Assembly: GCF_963855985.1 (NCBI RefSeq)
Contig: NC_087095.1
Location: 4,226,001-4,290,000, forward strand
Direction: 5' to 3'
DNA: 64,000 nt
Source: Ostrinia nubilalis
Taxonomy: Eukaryota > Arthropoda > Insecta > Lepidoptera > Crambidae
The position numbers and the translations under genes are program-made. The notes beneath the pieces were generated by a model. The model was not told the DNA's origin. It saw only the letters and a list, made by a program, of their open reading frames with translations, and did not search any database. Position 1 is the stretch's first letter, and every line of letters starts with the position of its first letter. Positions 9,943 to 22,625 of the stretch are shown here, one piece after another.

Positions 9943-12900
9943 GAGACTTATAGAAATGGGCTGTCGAAGTATTGAAGAGGAGACTATCCTGAACACCGCA
10001 GCAGGATGAAGAAGTAACGAAACAGAGTGTAGATCTGGCCTAAACGGAAGTAAACAGTCGTAGATCAACGATAAGTAAGAGCGGGCAGACGCGGTGCCTC
10101 GCGCAGCTAACCCAATTCCGCGGTATCGGCTTTCACAACGCGTTGCATCACGCGGCACAACGGTACAATGGCGCTGGTACGCGTACGAACTTGAGCGGCG
10201 CGCGCGCATATCAATGTTGCCGAGAAAAGTTACTTTCGGTGGAGCTGCCACGGATTCAGTGAAAAATAGAAAACAATAGAGCCCAATTTAGGTATACATA
10301 ATTCTACATTTAAATTGCGCGGTGAAAATTCATTCATAAAAATGAACTTCATACCTTACGCTACGCTGTTGTAAATGTTGTATTGTAATATATACAGTAG
10401 TTAATCATAATACCTACATGTTAAATATTATATTAATAACTACTTCTACTATTTTACGAAGTTTGTACTTGTTTGTTTAAATAAGCTTTTTGATTACCTA
10501 ATCATGAGAAACCAACTCGTGACGAACTACTTCAAGTTAAGTAATAAGGGTTTATAAATCCAATTACAGACTTAATTGTTTTAATTAAGATTAATGAATC
10601 TTGGGGTATGGACGGACAATAAACAGTTATGCGCTAAATGTCGAATTTAAGGGATAAAAGCTCGACTCGTAAAATAGAGTTAAGAAAACTCAATGTGCGT
10701 AATATAAGTCGAAACTCGAACTACATTTCATTGGAAATTGGATGAATCATTAAGGGGCTGATCCCATCTTTTGCCTGGGGGTGCTTAGGCGTAAACAGAA
10801 ATTGTAATTTCTTAAAATCTCAGACAGATTTAAGTCGATATAACCTATTGACCTTTTTGTGTATGGGTGTATTGAGTTCTAGAACATCAGTGGGCGGCAA
10901 TTTTAATACCTTCAAGGGTCTTCGTTCATAATAGATATTTATAAGGACTTTTATTACTTAGAAAAATCAAATTTATGAGATCAAAGCTTTGGAAATATAT
11001 AATTTAGGTATGCCGTGGTTTAGATTTTCGTGTCACCTGCTATGTATGTATAAGTAGAGACGTAGAGACTTTTACAAGTGGTCATCATTACACTTGTTCC
11101 TTCTGAATTTTCTGCAGTCATGACAAGCATATCTCCTAGACAAGACATTAGATAAATTTCAGTTGACTTACGACCAGGTTGATGCATGGTACTTTTATTC
11201 AGGACACTTAATATTATATTTATAATAGGTCATGTACTCATGATGTCCATGAGAGTGGAGATTATGGCAAACCCCCCCATTAAAGTGTAGAAGGCTCACG
11301 TCCAGCAGTGGACTGTAAAGTGTAAAGGGCTGATGATGATGATGGCATGGTGCCAAAATAAATTATGATCAAGCATGGTGTACAAAATCCCCCGGTTTCG
11401 GAATTGAGACTTAATTCAAAATCATTTCAGCAAAAGTACCTCGACTTCATGAGTTAAAAATAGGAGTCCTGAGGTGAATAGCTTAGACTTTCTAAGAAAA
11501 CTACCCGCAGAAGCCTTATCTACTAACAATACTGAAGTAAATGAAACTTTAATGTAGGTAATTTCTTTAGTACCTACGTTAATAAATGCTCTACTTTAGC
11601 AATTGCAAGAAAGTAAGTAGGTACTTAAGTTGTTTTTATTCGTTCAAGTACGTCAGAAAAACTTATTTTTATGTAGAAATATCAATGACCTATTAGTTCA
11701 ATGACATTCGTTAAACCTTTGACTTTCCGATTAGTTTGTCTCTTTCTTTTGAGGTGTTTTTTGGTAACGTGGTGTGGCTTTATACAGCTACTTTAATTCC
11801 TATATGTGTGCGTTATTTATTTTCTACAATAATGGCCCATGTTTTGTACCGATGGAAGATATAATTTAGATTTATGCAAATAGAACAACACTTTCTTTTG
11901 TACGTTTATATTTTTGTGTAAAATAGCATGTAGTATTTAAAATACTTGTAGTATGTTAAGATTGAAAGAAATATGACGCGTACTATATACGTACGACCTT
12001 GTCGTATAATTACTCAAGTTTCATGCCAATACAATGGTAAAATCGACAGTCAACGAAGATCGCTCCTAATAAGGCCACAGAGGCACTGTTAAATGGAGTT
12101 ATAGCAGTTAGTATTTGCCTTCTTTGTTTCTCTTGCTACCTTTGAACTTAGTGATCTAATACAGTGTGATTTAAGAGTTAAGACTATTCTGGAGTTTCAC
12201 TAGTCGTGAATTTTAATCATGAAAAGAAAACTATGAAAAACTTTCAGATTCCATATTACGTCCTTCTTCCGAATCTTTTCCTTTCACGCATATTGCTTTT
12301 GTTCCTCCTAACTCAATTTTATACCTAAAATGTATTAAAGTCCATATAATGAAAGTAAGTATTTATTAACCTGTAAATGTAGAGTGCTCTCACTCTATCA
12401 AACCCAATGGATAAGGAGCGGGAATAATCAATCAAACCGTATGTAGGCTACCTACTTAGTAGTAGGTAATCATAGAATGCTAAGGTCTTATTTATTCAGC
12501 TCAGAAAGTGCCAATACGAGGATAATATTATCAGCAATGGCCATTTCGTTGTTAGTATAGCTTTTTGTTTTAAACACAAAATTGTTTTACGGAGACTTGA
12601 TGACGTTTCATCATCGAAAGATTTAAAATTAACTAGATACCTACTTAGGTATTTCATACATCTTGCAAATTGCATGTTTTATCTATCTCTACAGAATGTT
12701 ATCAGTGTTGCATAAAGAATTATTGTTATGAGTTGATAATATATTACTCGTATGTATTGTAACATGTATGTATTTAGGTGTTATATTCACCAGTCACGTG
12801 TTCTACCATGCTGTACTAGCTATTTTGTTGTGGTAATACCTCACAGGTGATAGTGAGGATAGTATTACATTGTATGACGTAATCTACACATTCTGTCAAT

Positions 12901-14631
12901 GTAGCGCATTAATGACAGGTGAGTGTAGAGTAACATTCCATTTTACAAGTGTAATTACTAATAATTAAGTACCTATACTAATATAACCTACGTGTGGTTT
13001 TGCATCGACAGAAAACTTCTAGCAATGGCACAGAACAAGTAGGTGCCAGGCGATGGTGAACTGTCATTAATTTTTGCGTGCGAGCGTGGAAGTTGTGTGA
13101 TGTAAAAATGTAGAGCACTCGAATACATAAAATATTAATAAATTTTAAATCAATTTACCTTATGTATGTAGGTATTTACCTATTCATTACTCATTTATTT
13201 TGCTCGTGTTCATTCATTATTATTACGTGATTTCAGTTACAATTTTATTTAAGAATTATCTTCGGAAAAGTTACGTAACAGCTACAAGTAGGTACCTCCC
13301 CTAGATGAGAGTTTAGTTACTTTTTATTATGTAATTTTACCCAGACAAATTAAAAAAACCGGAATATTTAAAGTTCAAAGAATACCAAAAATAACTAACT
13401 TTAACATAGGTAAGTTAAGATAAATAAATTCTGTGGTAGGGGGTTGAACAAAGTGTTCCAACTCTTTACCAGAAATTATCGACAATGATGCAAAAATACG
13501 CAGAAAACGGCAACAAAAACACGATCTGTTAAATTGCATCGAATGTCAACACGGCACTTCGGAAAATGACATGGAAACACGGAACAAAAACGGCGAGTTC
13601 CCACGTGCGCGAGCGACCGCGAACAATCGCTCGGAAAGTTGTGCGAACCGCGCGATCTCGCGAAGAAAGTCCGGCGATCTTTGACGAGTAAGGGTTGGCT
13701 TGCATCTGACAGCAGAAGAAAACTTTCCCATTCTTATACTTCAAGTGTATGTATATGCGTTAGAGTTATAGGTATATTTTTGGCGAATTTGACATAGCTA
13801 GCTAGCATTCTCAAAGACTTGGGCAGATAGTTAGCCTGCTGTTTACCATGCGGAAACGTTTTGCAGTAGGTAAGTACATGCATTGGTATCGTAGGTAGAG
13901 TACCTATCAAGTGTCTGTGGGCAGGTTACTGAGTCATAAAAGAATGAATGGAGTTTCATAGAATAATATTATTTATTTCAAGAAGAATCTTAGTTCAATT
14001 AAGATCTTAGACCTCTTTACCTAAGTTGCATAAATTACCTACATAAGACTTATGATTCCCTACAAAATACATGCCACTATGTTGATTTGGGATAAGATTA
14101 GATCAGAGAGATACAGGAGAAGGTAATAATAAATTAAAAACTTCTTTACATATGTATGTTACTTTATCAGTTTTCCATCAACCTTTACGCTACAAGAACT
14201 CTCTAGATAGAGACAATGCTATAATAAACTCGTTAAGGTGTCCCGCTCTAATGTGCGGGAATAAAATAGCGTAGCAAGCAAATATCCCTATGCGGAACGC
14301 GAATCAACCGTGAACCGCGAAAAAAACGCGCGGAGAAATTTCCTTCGTGCGTTCATGTTTTTGTTGCGTGCGAGTGCCTTGCCTTCGTAACGGAGCCTTT
14401 TTTGCTCATCGATCGATATTAGTGAGCGCATGAATTCAATTGCTTTTAGATTTCTTGTTACGAGGCTTGCTCCATCCTTTAATATTGTAATTAGATTGCT
14501 GGTATGGAAGCAAACGTCCAGCGTGGTAGAGCCGTGTTTGCTATACTTTCTTTGTCACATTGCGAATCAAATCCTAGCTAAGAAATCAAGTTTTCAGTAA
14601 CTTAGTAGGTATTTAATTTGCCAATTCGACG
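9943..14631. other. Intergenic DNA with scattered GC-rich patches
   Basis: No gene is supported. GC-rich patches lie around 10085-10250 and 13555-13685 (the latter with an E-box cacgtg). A LINE tail is at 11289-11345. TGTAGAG words lie at 12379, 12687 (minus), 12924 and 13109. TAGGTA/TACCTA words are very frequent. Confidence 0.4.
11289..11345 (+). mobile_element. LINE 3' tail, (ATG)n type
   Basis: The sequence contains the motif acgtccagcagtggact followed by gctgatgatgatgatgg. This is the conserved 3' end of RTE-type LINEs, whose ORF ends in VQQW and is followed by an ATG/GAT repeat tail. Only the extreme 3' end is left. Confidence 0.5.
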
Positions 14632-14633
14632 CC

Positions 14634-14755
14634 ATCATCATCATCATCATTTAAGCCATAGAACGTCCACTGCTGAACATAGGCCTCCCCTAATGATTTC
14701 CACAATGGCAACCGGCCATTGTGGAAATCATTAGGGGAGGCCTATGTCATCATTA
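14634..14755 (-). mobile_element. LINE 3' tail with perfect fold-back
   Basis: A (cat)n tract is followed by the complement of an RTE-type LINE 3' end; on the minus strand it reads WKSLGEAYVQQWTFYG and then the ATG-repeat tail. The LINE-derived 32 bp at 14677-14708 are repeated as a perfect inverted copy at 14716-14747 with a 7-bp spacer. Confidence 0.65.
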
Positions 14756-15640
14756 GGTGCCGACGAATTCGACGCCCTACTTATTTTTAATTTAGCTTTT
14801 CGGATTGAAATTTATTTTCTGTAAAAAAATTAAAGCAATGGCCCAGTATGCTGCCCTGTGGTACACCAGACAAATGTATATTACGACTGTACTAATTCGC
14901 TTATTGACTTAAATCTCTTCTCACAGTTAGCTTTTTCCTTAAATAAAGCGAGTACCTACATACAAACACATTAAATTATACCTACTTTCATGATAAAATT
15001 TTATATATTTCTGAATGTAGAGTCATTTTATTCGATTTATTAAACAGTAGGTACGTTGCCTATTCGTAAACTCGGCATATTATAGTCCATATTATCTCAT
15101 TGGTTGGTTGATTAATATTTAATTAAATAAATGAATGTAAAAGTAATAACTTTGCATGTTATATTAGTTTCATTTACTAAACGATATCCTTGGACACAAG
15201 TAGGGTAAAGACCCCCTTTGTGGGCACTGTAATTTGTTTTTGACCTGTTAAGGTTGATTTACTATAAAAAATTCTGTAAAATGAAAATTATTTCATAAAT
15301 AGTTAAAACTGGAGATTAATATTGGGTATACATAATTTTTGAAATTTTTCTTGTTGGAGAAAGATAAAGAACCTTTTGTTGGCTATGATGGCATGGAAAA
15401 ATCTGTCCAATATTTTTTGTGTGAAGGAGGCCAACATTTATACTTCCTCGCAAACTTTTGCCTATGTTATTATAATATAAGAAGAGTAGGGTAGGTAGAA
15501 TTTTTTTTGTAACTAAATATTTTCATTTTAAAAGATCTTCATTACAGAAAAGTAACCTGAGTGAGATAATGTGGGTAAAGCAAACTAGTTTCGATTACTA
15601 CGTTTGTTATTTTTATGTAGAGTCCCTTGCGTAGCAGGTA
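14756..15640. other. Intergenic AT-rich DNA
   Basis: No gene is supported. ATGTAGAG words are at 15015-15022 and 15615-15622. A stretch beginning tagggtaaagaccccc at about 15201 resembles the start of the TIR element at 37690 and may be a decayed end. Confidence 0.35.
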
Positions 15641-16347
15641 GCCATGCACCGCCCGGCCGACGAGGGTGGACAGCCCTTAACTGCACGTGCAGAGTGCACC
15701 CTGCGATGTGAACTGTGAGTGATCACGAGAATAACTTCGCAGCTATTCGAGTGATACTCATACCCAAGCTCATACCGTAGCGTGATAGCGGGATTAGCGG
15801 GTGTTCTCGGTCACACTCGGATCCACTCGGCTGTCTTCGCGCCCCTACTCTATCGCTGTTACGAGAGTGCGAGAGCGAAAGAACGAGACCTCGTTCGTCC
15901 CCCTCTACTCTGCCGGGCCAGACTGTACGAACTCGACCAGTCTACCTCGAGCATTCGTAGGTGTACCCGCTGTCGATTGTCGGCGCGATTTCATCCGTCT
16001 TTTAATTCGTGTGTTCCTCGAAATTAACTTGTTATATCTCAAATATTTATACAAAAACAGTACTTTTATACCTTCAGTTCTGGACGTGACTGAAGCCAGT
16101 GAGTGTCAGATTGGTGATAGTGAAGTTGGGCTGGTCGCGCTACGTCGTCGTGCCTGAGTTGGCGTCGTCCCTCCGATTCTCGCGAGGTAAATGCCGAGAC
16201 TCCTACGACGAGAGCGATCGCATACGTGGACAGAAACCGGATTGCGGTGTAGTGCTTATAATGCAATCTATTTTCTAATAACTGTGGAAACTAATTCGAT
16301 TTGTCGACAAGAAGCGTCGTGCTAAGCGGAGTTGGAAAGAATTGCAA
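15641..16347 (+). promoter_or_regulatory. Possible promoter / non-coding first exon
   Basis: A GC-richer block contains GGTCACACT at 15809-15817, which matches the core-promoter motif 1 bound by M1BP in Drosophila. A TCAGTT initiator-like site lies near 16077. A splice-donor-like AA|gtaggt follows at 16348. Open frames here are short and overlap, so a coding role is unlikely. It could be an alternative 5' exon of the gene at 43-64 kb or the start of an unseen transcript (inference). Confidence 0.25.
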
Positions 16348-19300
16348 GTAGGTACCGTTAGCTGACGTCGCAGTCAGTGCTTGCTCGTGCTCGCAGAATT
16401 ACTTTTTGAAACGCACAATTCTTTAACGTTAGTAAAGTTTTAACTTTTAGTTTTCCAACGAGCGCACTTGAATTGAAACTCATCGAAAATTACGGAAATC
16501 TCGACGCGCGTTAGCGAGTTTCATTGCCACAATCTTGATAAAAGCGGTTACGTATGCGGAAATAGAGACGCGCAACTTTATTGTTCCTCAATCACCGAGT
16601 GCCGGCCATCTGGCCTTTGTTTAAAAACTTTCAATGGCTCATTTTGTTCCATGTGACTTGCATATCGGAGTCGCTGCAGCAAAAGAGAGTTTTACTGATT
16701 CCTTGATTGCTGATCCTCCAATTAGGAATAATTGAATATTTAATTATGGGATGTTGATTAAAAACGCTCCAGCTTGTCTACGAGCGTACAAGGGCGTGGC
16801 AAGTGGCCAAGTGCTCCAAGGCTCACTGGGACCGCTTTTTCAATCGTGCTGCATGTGCCACTTGACAAATTTCGACATCGCCAGCGCTTGGGTCATATAT
16901 TCAAACAGTTCTTTCCACTCTTCTTGTGGTCGGGACTTCGTGCTCAATCTGTTCAACATTACGGCGCAGGAACTGAAAAAGCTTCCAGATGGCATGACTT
17001 CACGATTTATGACTTCAAATAATATTCGAGAAGCGTCTAGTTGCGTGATTTTCAAAGTTGAAACTAGTTGTGGCTCAAACACCGATTCCAATTCGAAAAA
17101 AATAAGGTAGTGGGTGTAAATTTTCAGTTTTTTACATGTAGTGCATGCAGTTCGGCATTAGTATAATAGTTAAGTTTTAATTTAACTAAATATGGTGTTT
17201 TGCAAAAATGTAGAGCTGTGACCACAATTTTACAAAGCGAAGGTCCGTTATTTCAACGAAATTTTCCGTCGAAGAAGTTACAAAGAAAACATACATTCAG
17301 AGACTCTACATTCTCGTAATTAAATGAACCGAATGCTATCGCTCATGCTTTCTCAATATTGAATCTATAATTAGCCGTGCGATGGTGCCGCGCGGGGGCG
17401 ACAACTAGGTCGCGATATTATTCGCGCTACCTGAGGACGTGCGCCGGAGATGCCTAGCTTCAATGCCAATTGGACGAAGGACTTGATAAACAGACATTGA
17501 ACTGTTTTTGATGCTACCAAGTCAAAAAAACGATAAAACTTTTGATTCCGCTCATTTCAAAGCGACCCCGGACTGCGAAGGCATCTTCGAAGATGCACTC
17601 TTTGTAGCTTTCGAAGAATTCAAAATAAACAGGTCAAATACCCAGAATAGCATGAATCGTAAACGTGATTCACTGCATTCGCATTATTATTAAAATGCAG
17701 ACGATAAACATCGAATTTACTGACTGATGTTGAACTCCGTGTAAAAAGAAATTTGTCGGCGATAATATGATTATGTTCAAAGTAGCAGTAGGAAAATCAG
17801 CAGGTGTAGAGCAAGCAATTAGCGGGGTCTGTTGAGTTCGCGCGGGGCCCTTCCACCGTGACGAAGGAAGGACGTAGACGTAGGCAGTGAACGACCGAAA
17901 TATGGCGTGAAAGATAATTTCCCCGCAGTTGGGCGATGTCGTCAGCTGATAGCCGGGGTCAACGGCCGCGACTTTGTCTCGATGCCCGCGGCCCGCGGCT
18001 CGCTCACTTATCGTCCTATACGTTGCTAGGTCGAAGGGTTATCGCTATATTTTTCCAGATTAGATGTACGATTCATCTCGTACCTACATCGGTAAAAAAT
18101 CTTTAATCCGCTTCTAAAAGTACCTACACTGCCATTCCAAAAAAATACATTCTAAATTATGAATCAAATCTTCAGTTCCAGGAAAAAATAAAATGAGAGA
18201 GATTTAAACCCAAGTGATTATCATGGCAATTTAATAAAACATAACAGTAAACAACAAAATTGAGTTGACGTAATTACTAATTATTATGAATAATAATAAA
18301 GAGTCCTGTAATGAGTGTAATAAAGACGAATGTTTTCCGGCAAAACATTAAGTGGAGGTATAATCATCCTCTCAAGTAAGAGTGCTTTGCTCAGGTAATG
18401 CCTATTAAGTTAATGATGTTTTATTTATTTACACTCGAAAGATATTGATTGATACGATTTTCTAGAAAAAAATACGACGATCATTGATCACTTAAATGAT
18501 AATTTGCGAAATTGCTGCTTACTTTAGTGTGTGAGTGAGTGTTACTTAATTCTTTCAATATTTGTGTAAAACATGTTCTATACGTTCGTCGACAAACACT
18601 AACTCGAAGTGGAACCTCTTGCATGTGAAAAATAAACGACTGAACGTTTTTCCTAACCTCCTGCTCACGGACAGTAATTGACCAAGATTGGATGAGCGTC
18701 CGCGATTTATAATGCAAGGCGGGAATTGTCCGCCGCTTGATTTATGTCGGCTAATTCGCAACTCGTGGGCATCAGCGGCGTATCTCGTGAATAGCTGTAT
18801 TGTACAAACCGGCCATTATGCCGAAATATTAAACTCTTACTTTATTTATTGATTATGTTAAAGTCACCTTGTAATCGACGAATAAGAATAGGCAACTTCT
18901 AAATGCTCGTGTAAATTATATTTCCATAAAAATTTGAAAATACATTCATAAAAGCTAAAGATATAAAATCTTTTATTTAACATTTTTGTCGCAAAATAGC
19001 GCCTATTACAACTAGGTACATCATAATTTAAGATGGCCGAAGTTTTATACGTTCACCTTAGTCGATATTTCAGACCGAACTTTCGTAGTTTCGGAAATTC
19101 AGATCAATGTCAGTAAGCGAAATTCCAATCCATTCTTACTTCATCAAAAGTTTTACCCACAAAGAAGTTTAAATCTAAAAATAAATTGCACGCATAAGTT
19201 ATATTGAGAGCACGATAGTGAACAATAAGTATGACGTATTGTGAATGATAAGATATAAAATATAACGTTTTATTAACAATAATTTAAGAAGATACTACAT

Positions 19301-20525
19301 AGAAAAACGATGCTGTAATCATCGGGCGCTACATAAAGATAAAAATGACTTGACTGATTCACAATAATACTATAAAATAAATAAATAAATTATAAAAGAG
19401 TTGCGGAATTTTTTGTAAGCAGCAAGTACTCACTAATTCGAGCTTGATAGACAAAGAGCGTTTCCCTTCGAAAAGTAAAGTTGTTGTATGTTACGTTCAT
19501 TGATATCGTAAATGACATTATATTAAAGAAAATTGTGTTATGATACTTTGATGAGATACTGTAGGCTCACTTTGTACCGAGGAAAATGACATTATAAGGT
19601 ACTGTAGTGTAGACAGCAGACCCTTCGAGGTAAAGCAATTAGTCTCGGGACTAAACGATGTTTGCGCTTTCCATTAGTGCGGGACTGATTGACTCTATAA
19701 TGTACTATATTTTTTGCAACTTGTACATTATATCACCAAAATTGCTTTATCAAATCAATTTACTCTGAAAATCTAAATTGTCAACCCTAAATGATATATC
19801 ATGGACAAATTAAAACAACTCTTATATGTTTTGATGAATATCAATGAGACTAAAATTGTTGAGTAATTTAGTACATGATATTAAAATAAAAGCTCTCATT
19901 AGGTTGGATGTAATGACTAGTGTACAAAATGCACTGAAATTGGAAAAACGAATGGAAAATAGATGAGGCGGAGTAGATGGTCGATATCTATTCCATCTAT
20001 TCCTAGCGAATCATGAATAATTTGTATAAGAAATGTGACTTTACAATGCACGTTGTGATTTATTATTGACGCACATGCGCCGGTCAGCTAATGTATCAAA
20101 GAGTATTGTAATTTATTTGAAGTGTATAAAAACACGCCTTGAATTTATTGACTCTACATTATAATAATAACTGTACTACATATTTCTTTTTTGACCTCAA
20201 CCTTTTATTTATTGTTAGCAGTCTGACACAGTATACTGTAAACGAGCAATTTTAAAGAGAAATCGTTAGTTGGGCATGACATAACGTTACTTATATATGA
20301 GATAATACACGCGGAAGAGCAGTTACAATAGCGTGTAAGCACAGTAGATAAATCAAACAGTACGGAAGCTTCATACAAACGCTCGAAATCAGACTCACGC
20401 ACACAGACGCACGCTTTACACGAGCTCTAAGCGAACCTCGCAGTCCATCCGTCGCGAGTGTCGCGCGCGTTGTGGTTTTAATAATAATTTTATTGCATGC
20501 ACTGTCTGCTGTATTTTTAAAAAAC
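16348..20525. other. Non-coding DNA with GC-rich islands
   Basis: No gene is supported. GC-rich islands lie near 17375-17460 and 17815-18030, the latter strongly CpG-rich. TGTAGAG words are at 17209, 17304 (minus), 17805 and 20152 (minus). The islands look like regulatory or unspliced 5' sequence, but no definite element can be named. Confidence 0.35.
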
Positions 20526-20615
20526 ATGCCACGAGTGTATTGCGTAGTATACGGCTGCTTGAACTCGGCATCTTCAAAACCAGAACTTTCATTTTTTAAA
20601 CTTCGTAATAATTAG
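20526..20615 (+). pseudogene. THAP-type zinc-finger N-terminal fragment
   Basis: From ATG 20526 the frame reads MPRVYCVVYGCLNS, then ASSKPELSFFKLR, and stops at 20613-20615. The spacing C-x4-C, followed by N, K and SFF-x-L, matches the start of a THAP DNA-binding domain, in which a C-x2-4-C pair precedes a later C-x2-H. The second metal-ligand pair is missing. A weak donor (ttc|gtaata, 20605) could end a first exon inside the domain, as in many THAP genes, but I find no continuing exon. A GC-rich segment at 20390-20475 lies just upstream and could be a promoter. Either a first exon of an unseen gene or a relic of a THAP-carrying (P-element-like) transposon. Confidence 0.45.
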
Positions 20616-20854
20616 GAATTGTAAAAATGATTAAATATTACTTTTTAAATAAAGTGCTTACATCTGATTTTGTAAAAGTTCTTTTTAAATTACGTAATTA
20701 CGCTTTTTAACAATTTATGTGTTCTATTTGATAAAGTAATTTGCTCCGCGCGCTTTTGTACTAAGTGATGAAATGTATTTAAAATGAGGCAATAGCTATG
20801 TGAAAGTAAGTATCCGGTATTTTATTTATGAGAATCTACCGGCCTCTAATAGTA

Positions 20855-20995
20855 CTTAATCAATTTATTCGATTATGTATTCGATCATTATAGAACCTAA
20901 TTAACGTTTTATTTTTTTGTTAACTACTTAGTCAATTAATTTATTCCATTAGGTATTTGATAATTAAAAAACCTAAATAAACGTTTTAATAAATA
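20855..20995. repeat. Degenerate tandem duplication, about 70 bp
   Basis: Two adjacent related segments each run from a caat-ttattc block through attcgat or ttgataatta to acctaa-taacgtttta. They are too diverged for a precise boundary and are AT-rich non-coding DNA. Confidence 0.35.
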
Positions 20996-21248
20996 AGTAA
21001 GTCAGAACCTTATTAATATTATAAAGATTAAGAGTGCCAACCCTAACACTCAGTTGAAGTGTAGGTATTTAACTCGCCGAAAGGGCTAAGTTTCCGTACT
21101 GCTTTAGCTCATATATCTACTGTGGTGTAAGTGCGTTGATTGCGCTACATCGCAGCATGCAACTCCGGATGTGCGGGCGCAGTTTGGAACAGCGGCTCTT
21201 TCGCGATCAGGGTCAACGGTATTTCGCTATATCATCTGATTTTTCTTA

Positions 21249-21279
21249 TCCCAACTAATATTATAAATGCGAAAGTAAC

Positions 21280-21332
<53 letters not shown>

Positions 21333-21513
21333 TACGCTTTCCCGCTTAAACCTCGCAACCGATTTTGATGAAATTTGGCATAGAGATAGTTTGAGTCCCG
21401 GGAAAGAACATAGGATAGTTTTTATCCCGGTTTTTGAAACAGGGACGCGCGCGATAAAGTTTTTCTGTGACAGACAAAATTCCACGCGGGCGAAGCCGCG
21501 GGCGGAAAGCTAG
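21249..21513 (+). mobile_element. Non-autonomous Helitron-like element, copy 1
   Basis: The 5' end TCCCAACTAATATTATAAATGC follows an A. The 3' end is CTAG followed by T, preceded by a GC-rich hairpin (gcgggcgaagccgcgggc). These are Helitron hallmarks: TC start, CTRR end, insertion between A and T. It contains a (CTGT)n microsatellite of about 13 units at 21281-21332. Downstream of the microsatellite it appears identical to the copy at 41362. The reading frames across it are not genes. Confidence 0.75.
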
Positions 21514-22435
21514 TAAGAGTATATTTCATTGAAATCTGAAAAGATCCTTGCATTTACCATGCCTTGTTTTGTATAAGTTAGCAAACTTAGCAATATAAAG
21601 CCAAATACTGACACAAATACATTGCTTAAATAAGGCATAAATAAATTATCTCCCGTTATTGGGTGGTAGAGTTATTTCCAGAGGTCTGATTTCTTAGAAC
21701 TCCAAATTACTGCTCTACATTTATATTTTACGAGTACTATTAACAATATCAACTCGTTATTATTAGGTCATGAATGTAGCGTCTGAGATTGATTGTAATG
21801 ACAGTAGCAATTAATTAGGAAGTTTCTATTTCCTAGTATATGCATGTAAAGGCTGCACCGTGAGAAACTGTTGTGGTTATATGGAAGACTTCTATTCAGA
21901 TTCTTGTGGGAAATTATATAATCGAAGTTGCGCAAATTATGCAATCAGACTTGATCTCGCGCCGCAGGTGGGCGAGGAGAATGTCATACATTCACTGCGT
22001 ACAACTTGAAGTTAACTTAAAATATAGAAAGTGTGCTCAAGTTCTTCGTAAAATTAGTTTTTAAATTATGAATATATATTTTCATAGACTTTGTAGCAGA
22101 TGTTGCTCATAGCAACCGAGATATTGTGAACTAATTTCGGAATAATTATAATCTTACTGAGCAGGTGTACTAGATTATAAAAATAAGAACAAAATAAAAT
22201 GGCTTTCCGTCCCGTCCTGTCTCTACTTTCAATTAAATGTGGATAGTCAGTTACCATACACACATGCAGAAATTTCCATAAATTAATTAATTGATTGGGG
22301 CGGTTTACCTTATTCGATTTAATCGGGATGATGAATCGTTATTTCATAATTATTTCAGTATGGCCATCGAGAAGATGGTCTTTTCCCGCTACGTTTGTCC
22401 CCAGATTCACTACTGGTCAATTAAATATAATTTTC
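21514..22435. other. Intergenic AT-rich DNA
   Basis: No gene is supported. The minus-strand ATGTAGAG word is at 21713-21720. Confidence 0.4.
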
Positions 22436-22625
22436 TCAGTGTCCGCCAGTTACAACGGGTTGTGCAAAGATTAGCGTCGTCCGCGCCGCCATCGGTACCG
22501 GCACTTTCACCGGCCGCGGCGGCCATGTTGTCGTGCGGTGCGCAAACGCCGCACATTGAAGAATTAGCACGCCTATTGTTATGCCGCTTTCTGACGTCAC
22601 CGACAAGAGCTGTCCTATAACGGCT
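22436..22625. promoter_or_regulatory. GC-rich island with full CRE palindrome
   Basis: A sharply GC-rich block sits in AT-rich surroundings. It holds the palindromic CRE TGACGTCA at 22592-22599 and a ggcggccatgttg segment near 22515 with a GCCAT (PHO/YY1-like) core. Open frames exist on both strands but neither looks protein-like. Probably a cis-regulatory element; its target is unknown. Confidence 0.3.

Noticed and set aside
15782..16157. Overlapping open frames of 81 and 118 codons
   Set aside because: Two frames are open at once in GC-richer DNA with no protein-like pattern; a non-coding exon or promoter is a better reading.
21140..21485. Open frames across the CTGT microsatellite
   Set aside because: They read through a Helitron-like repeat; the same frames recur at 41301-41607.
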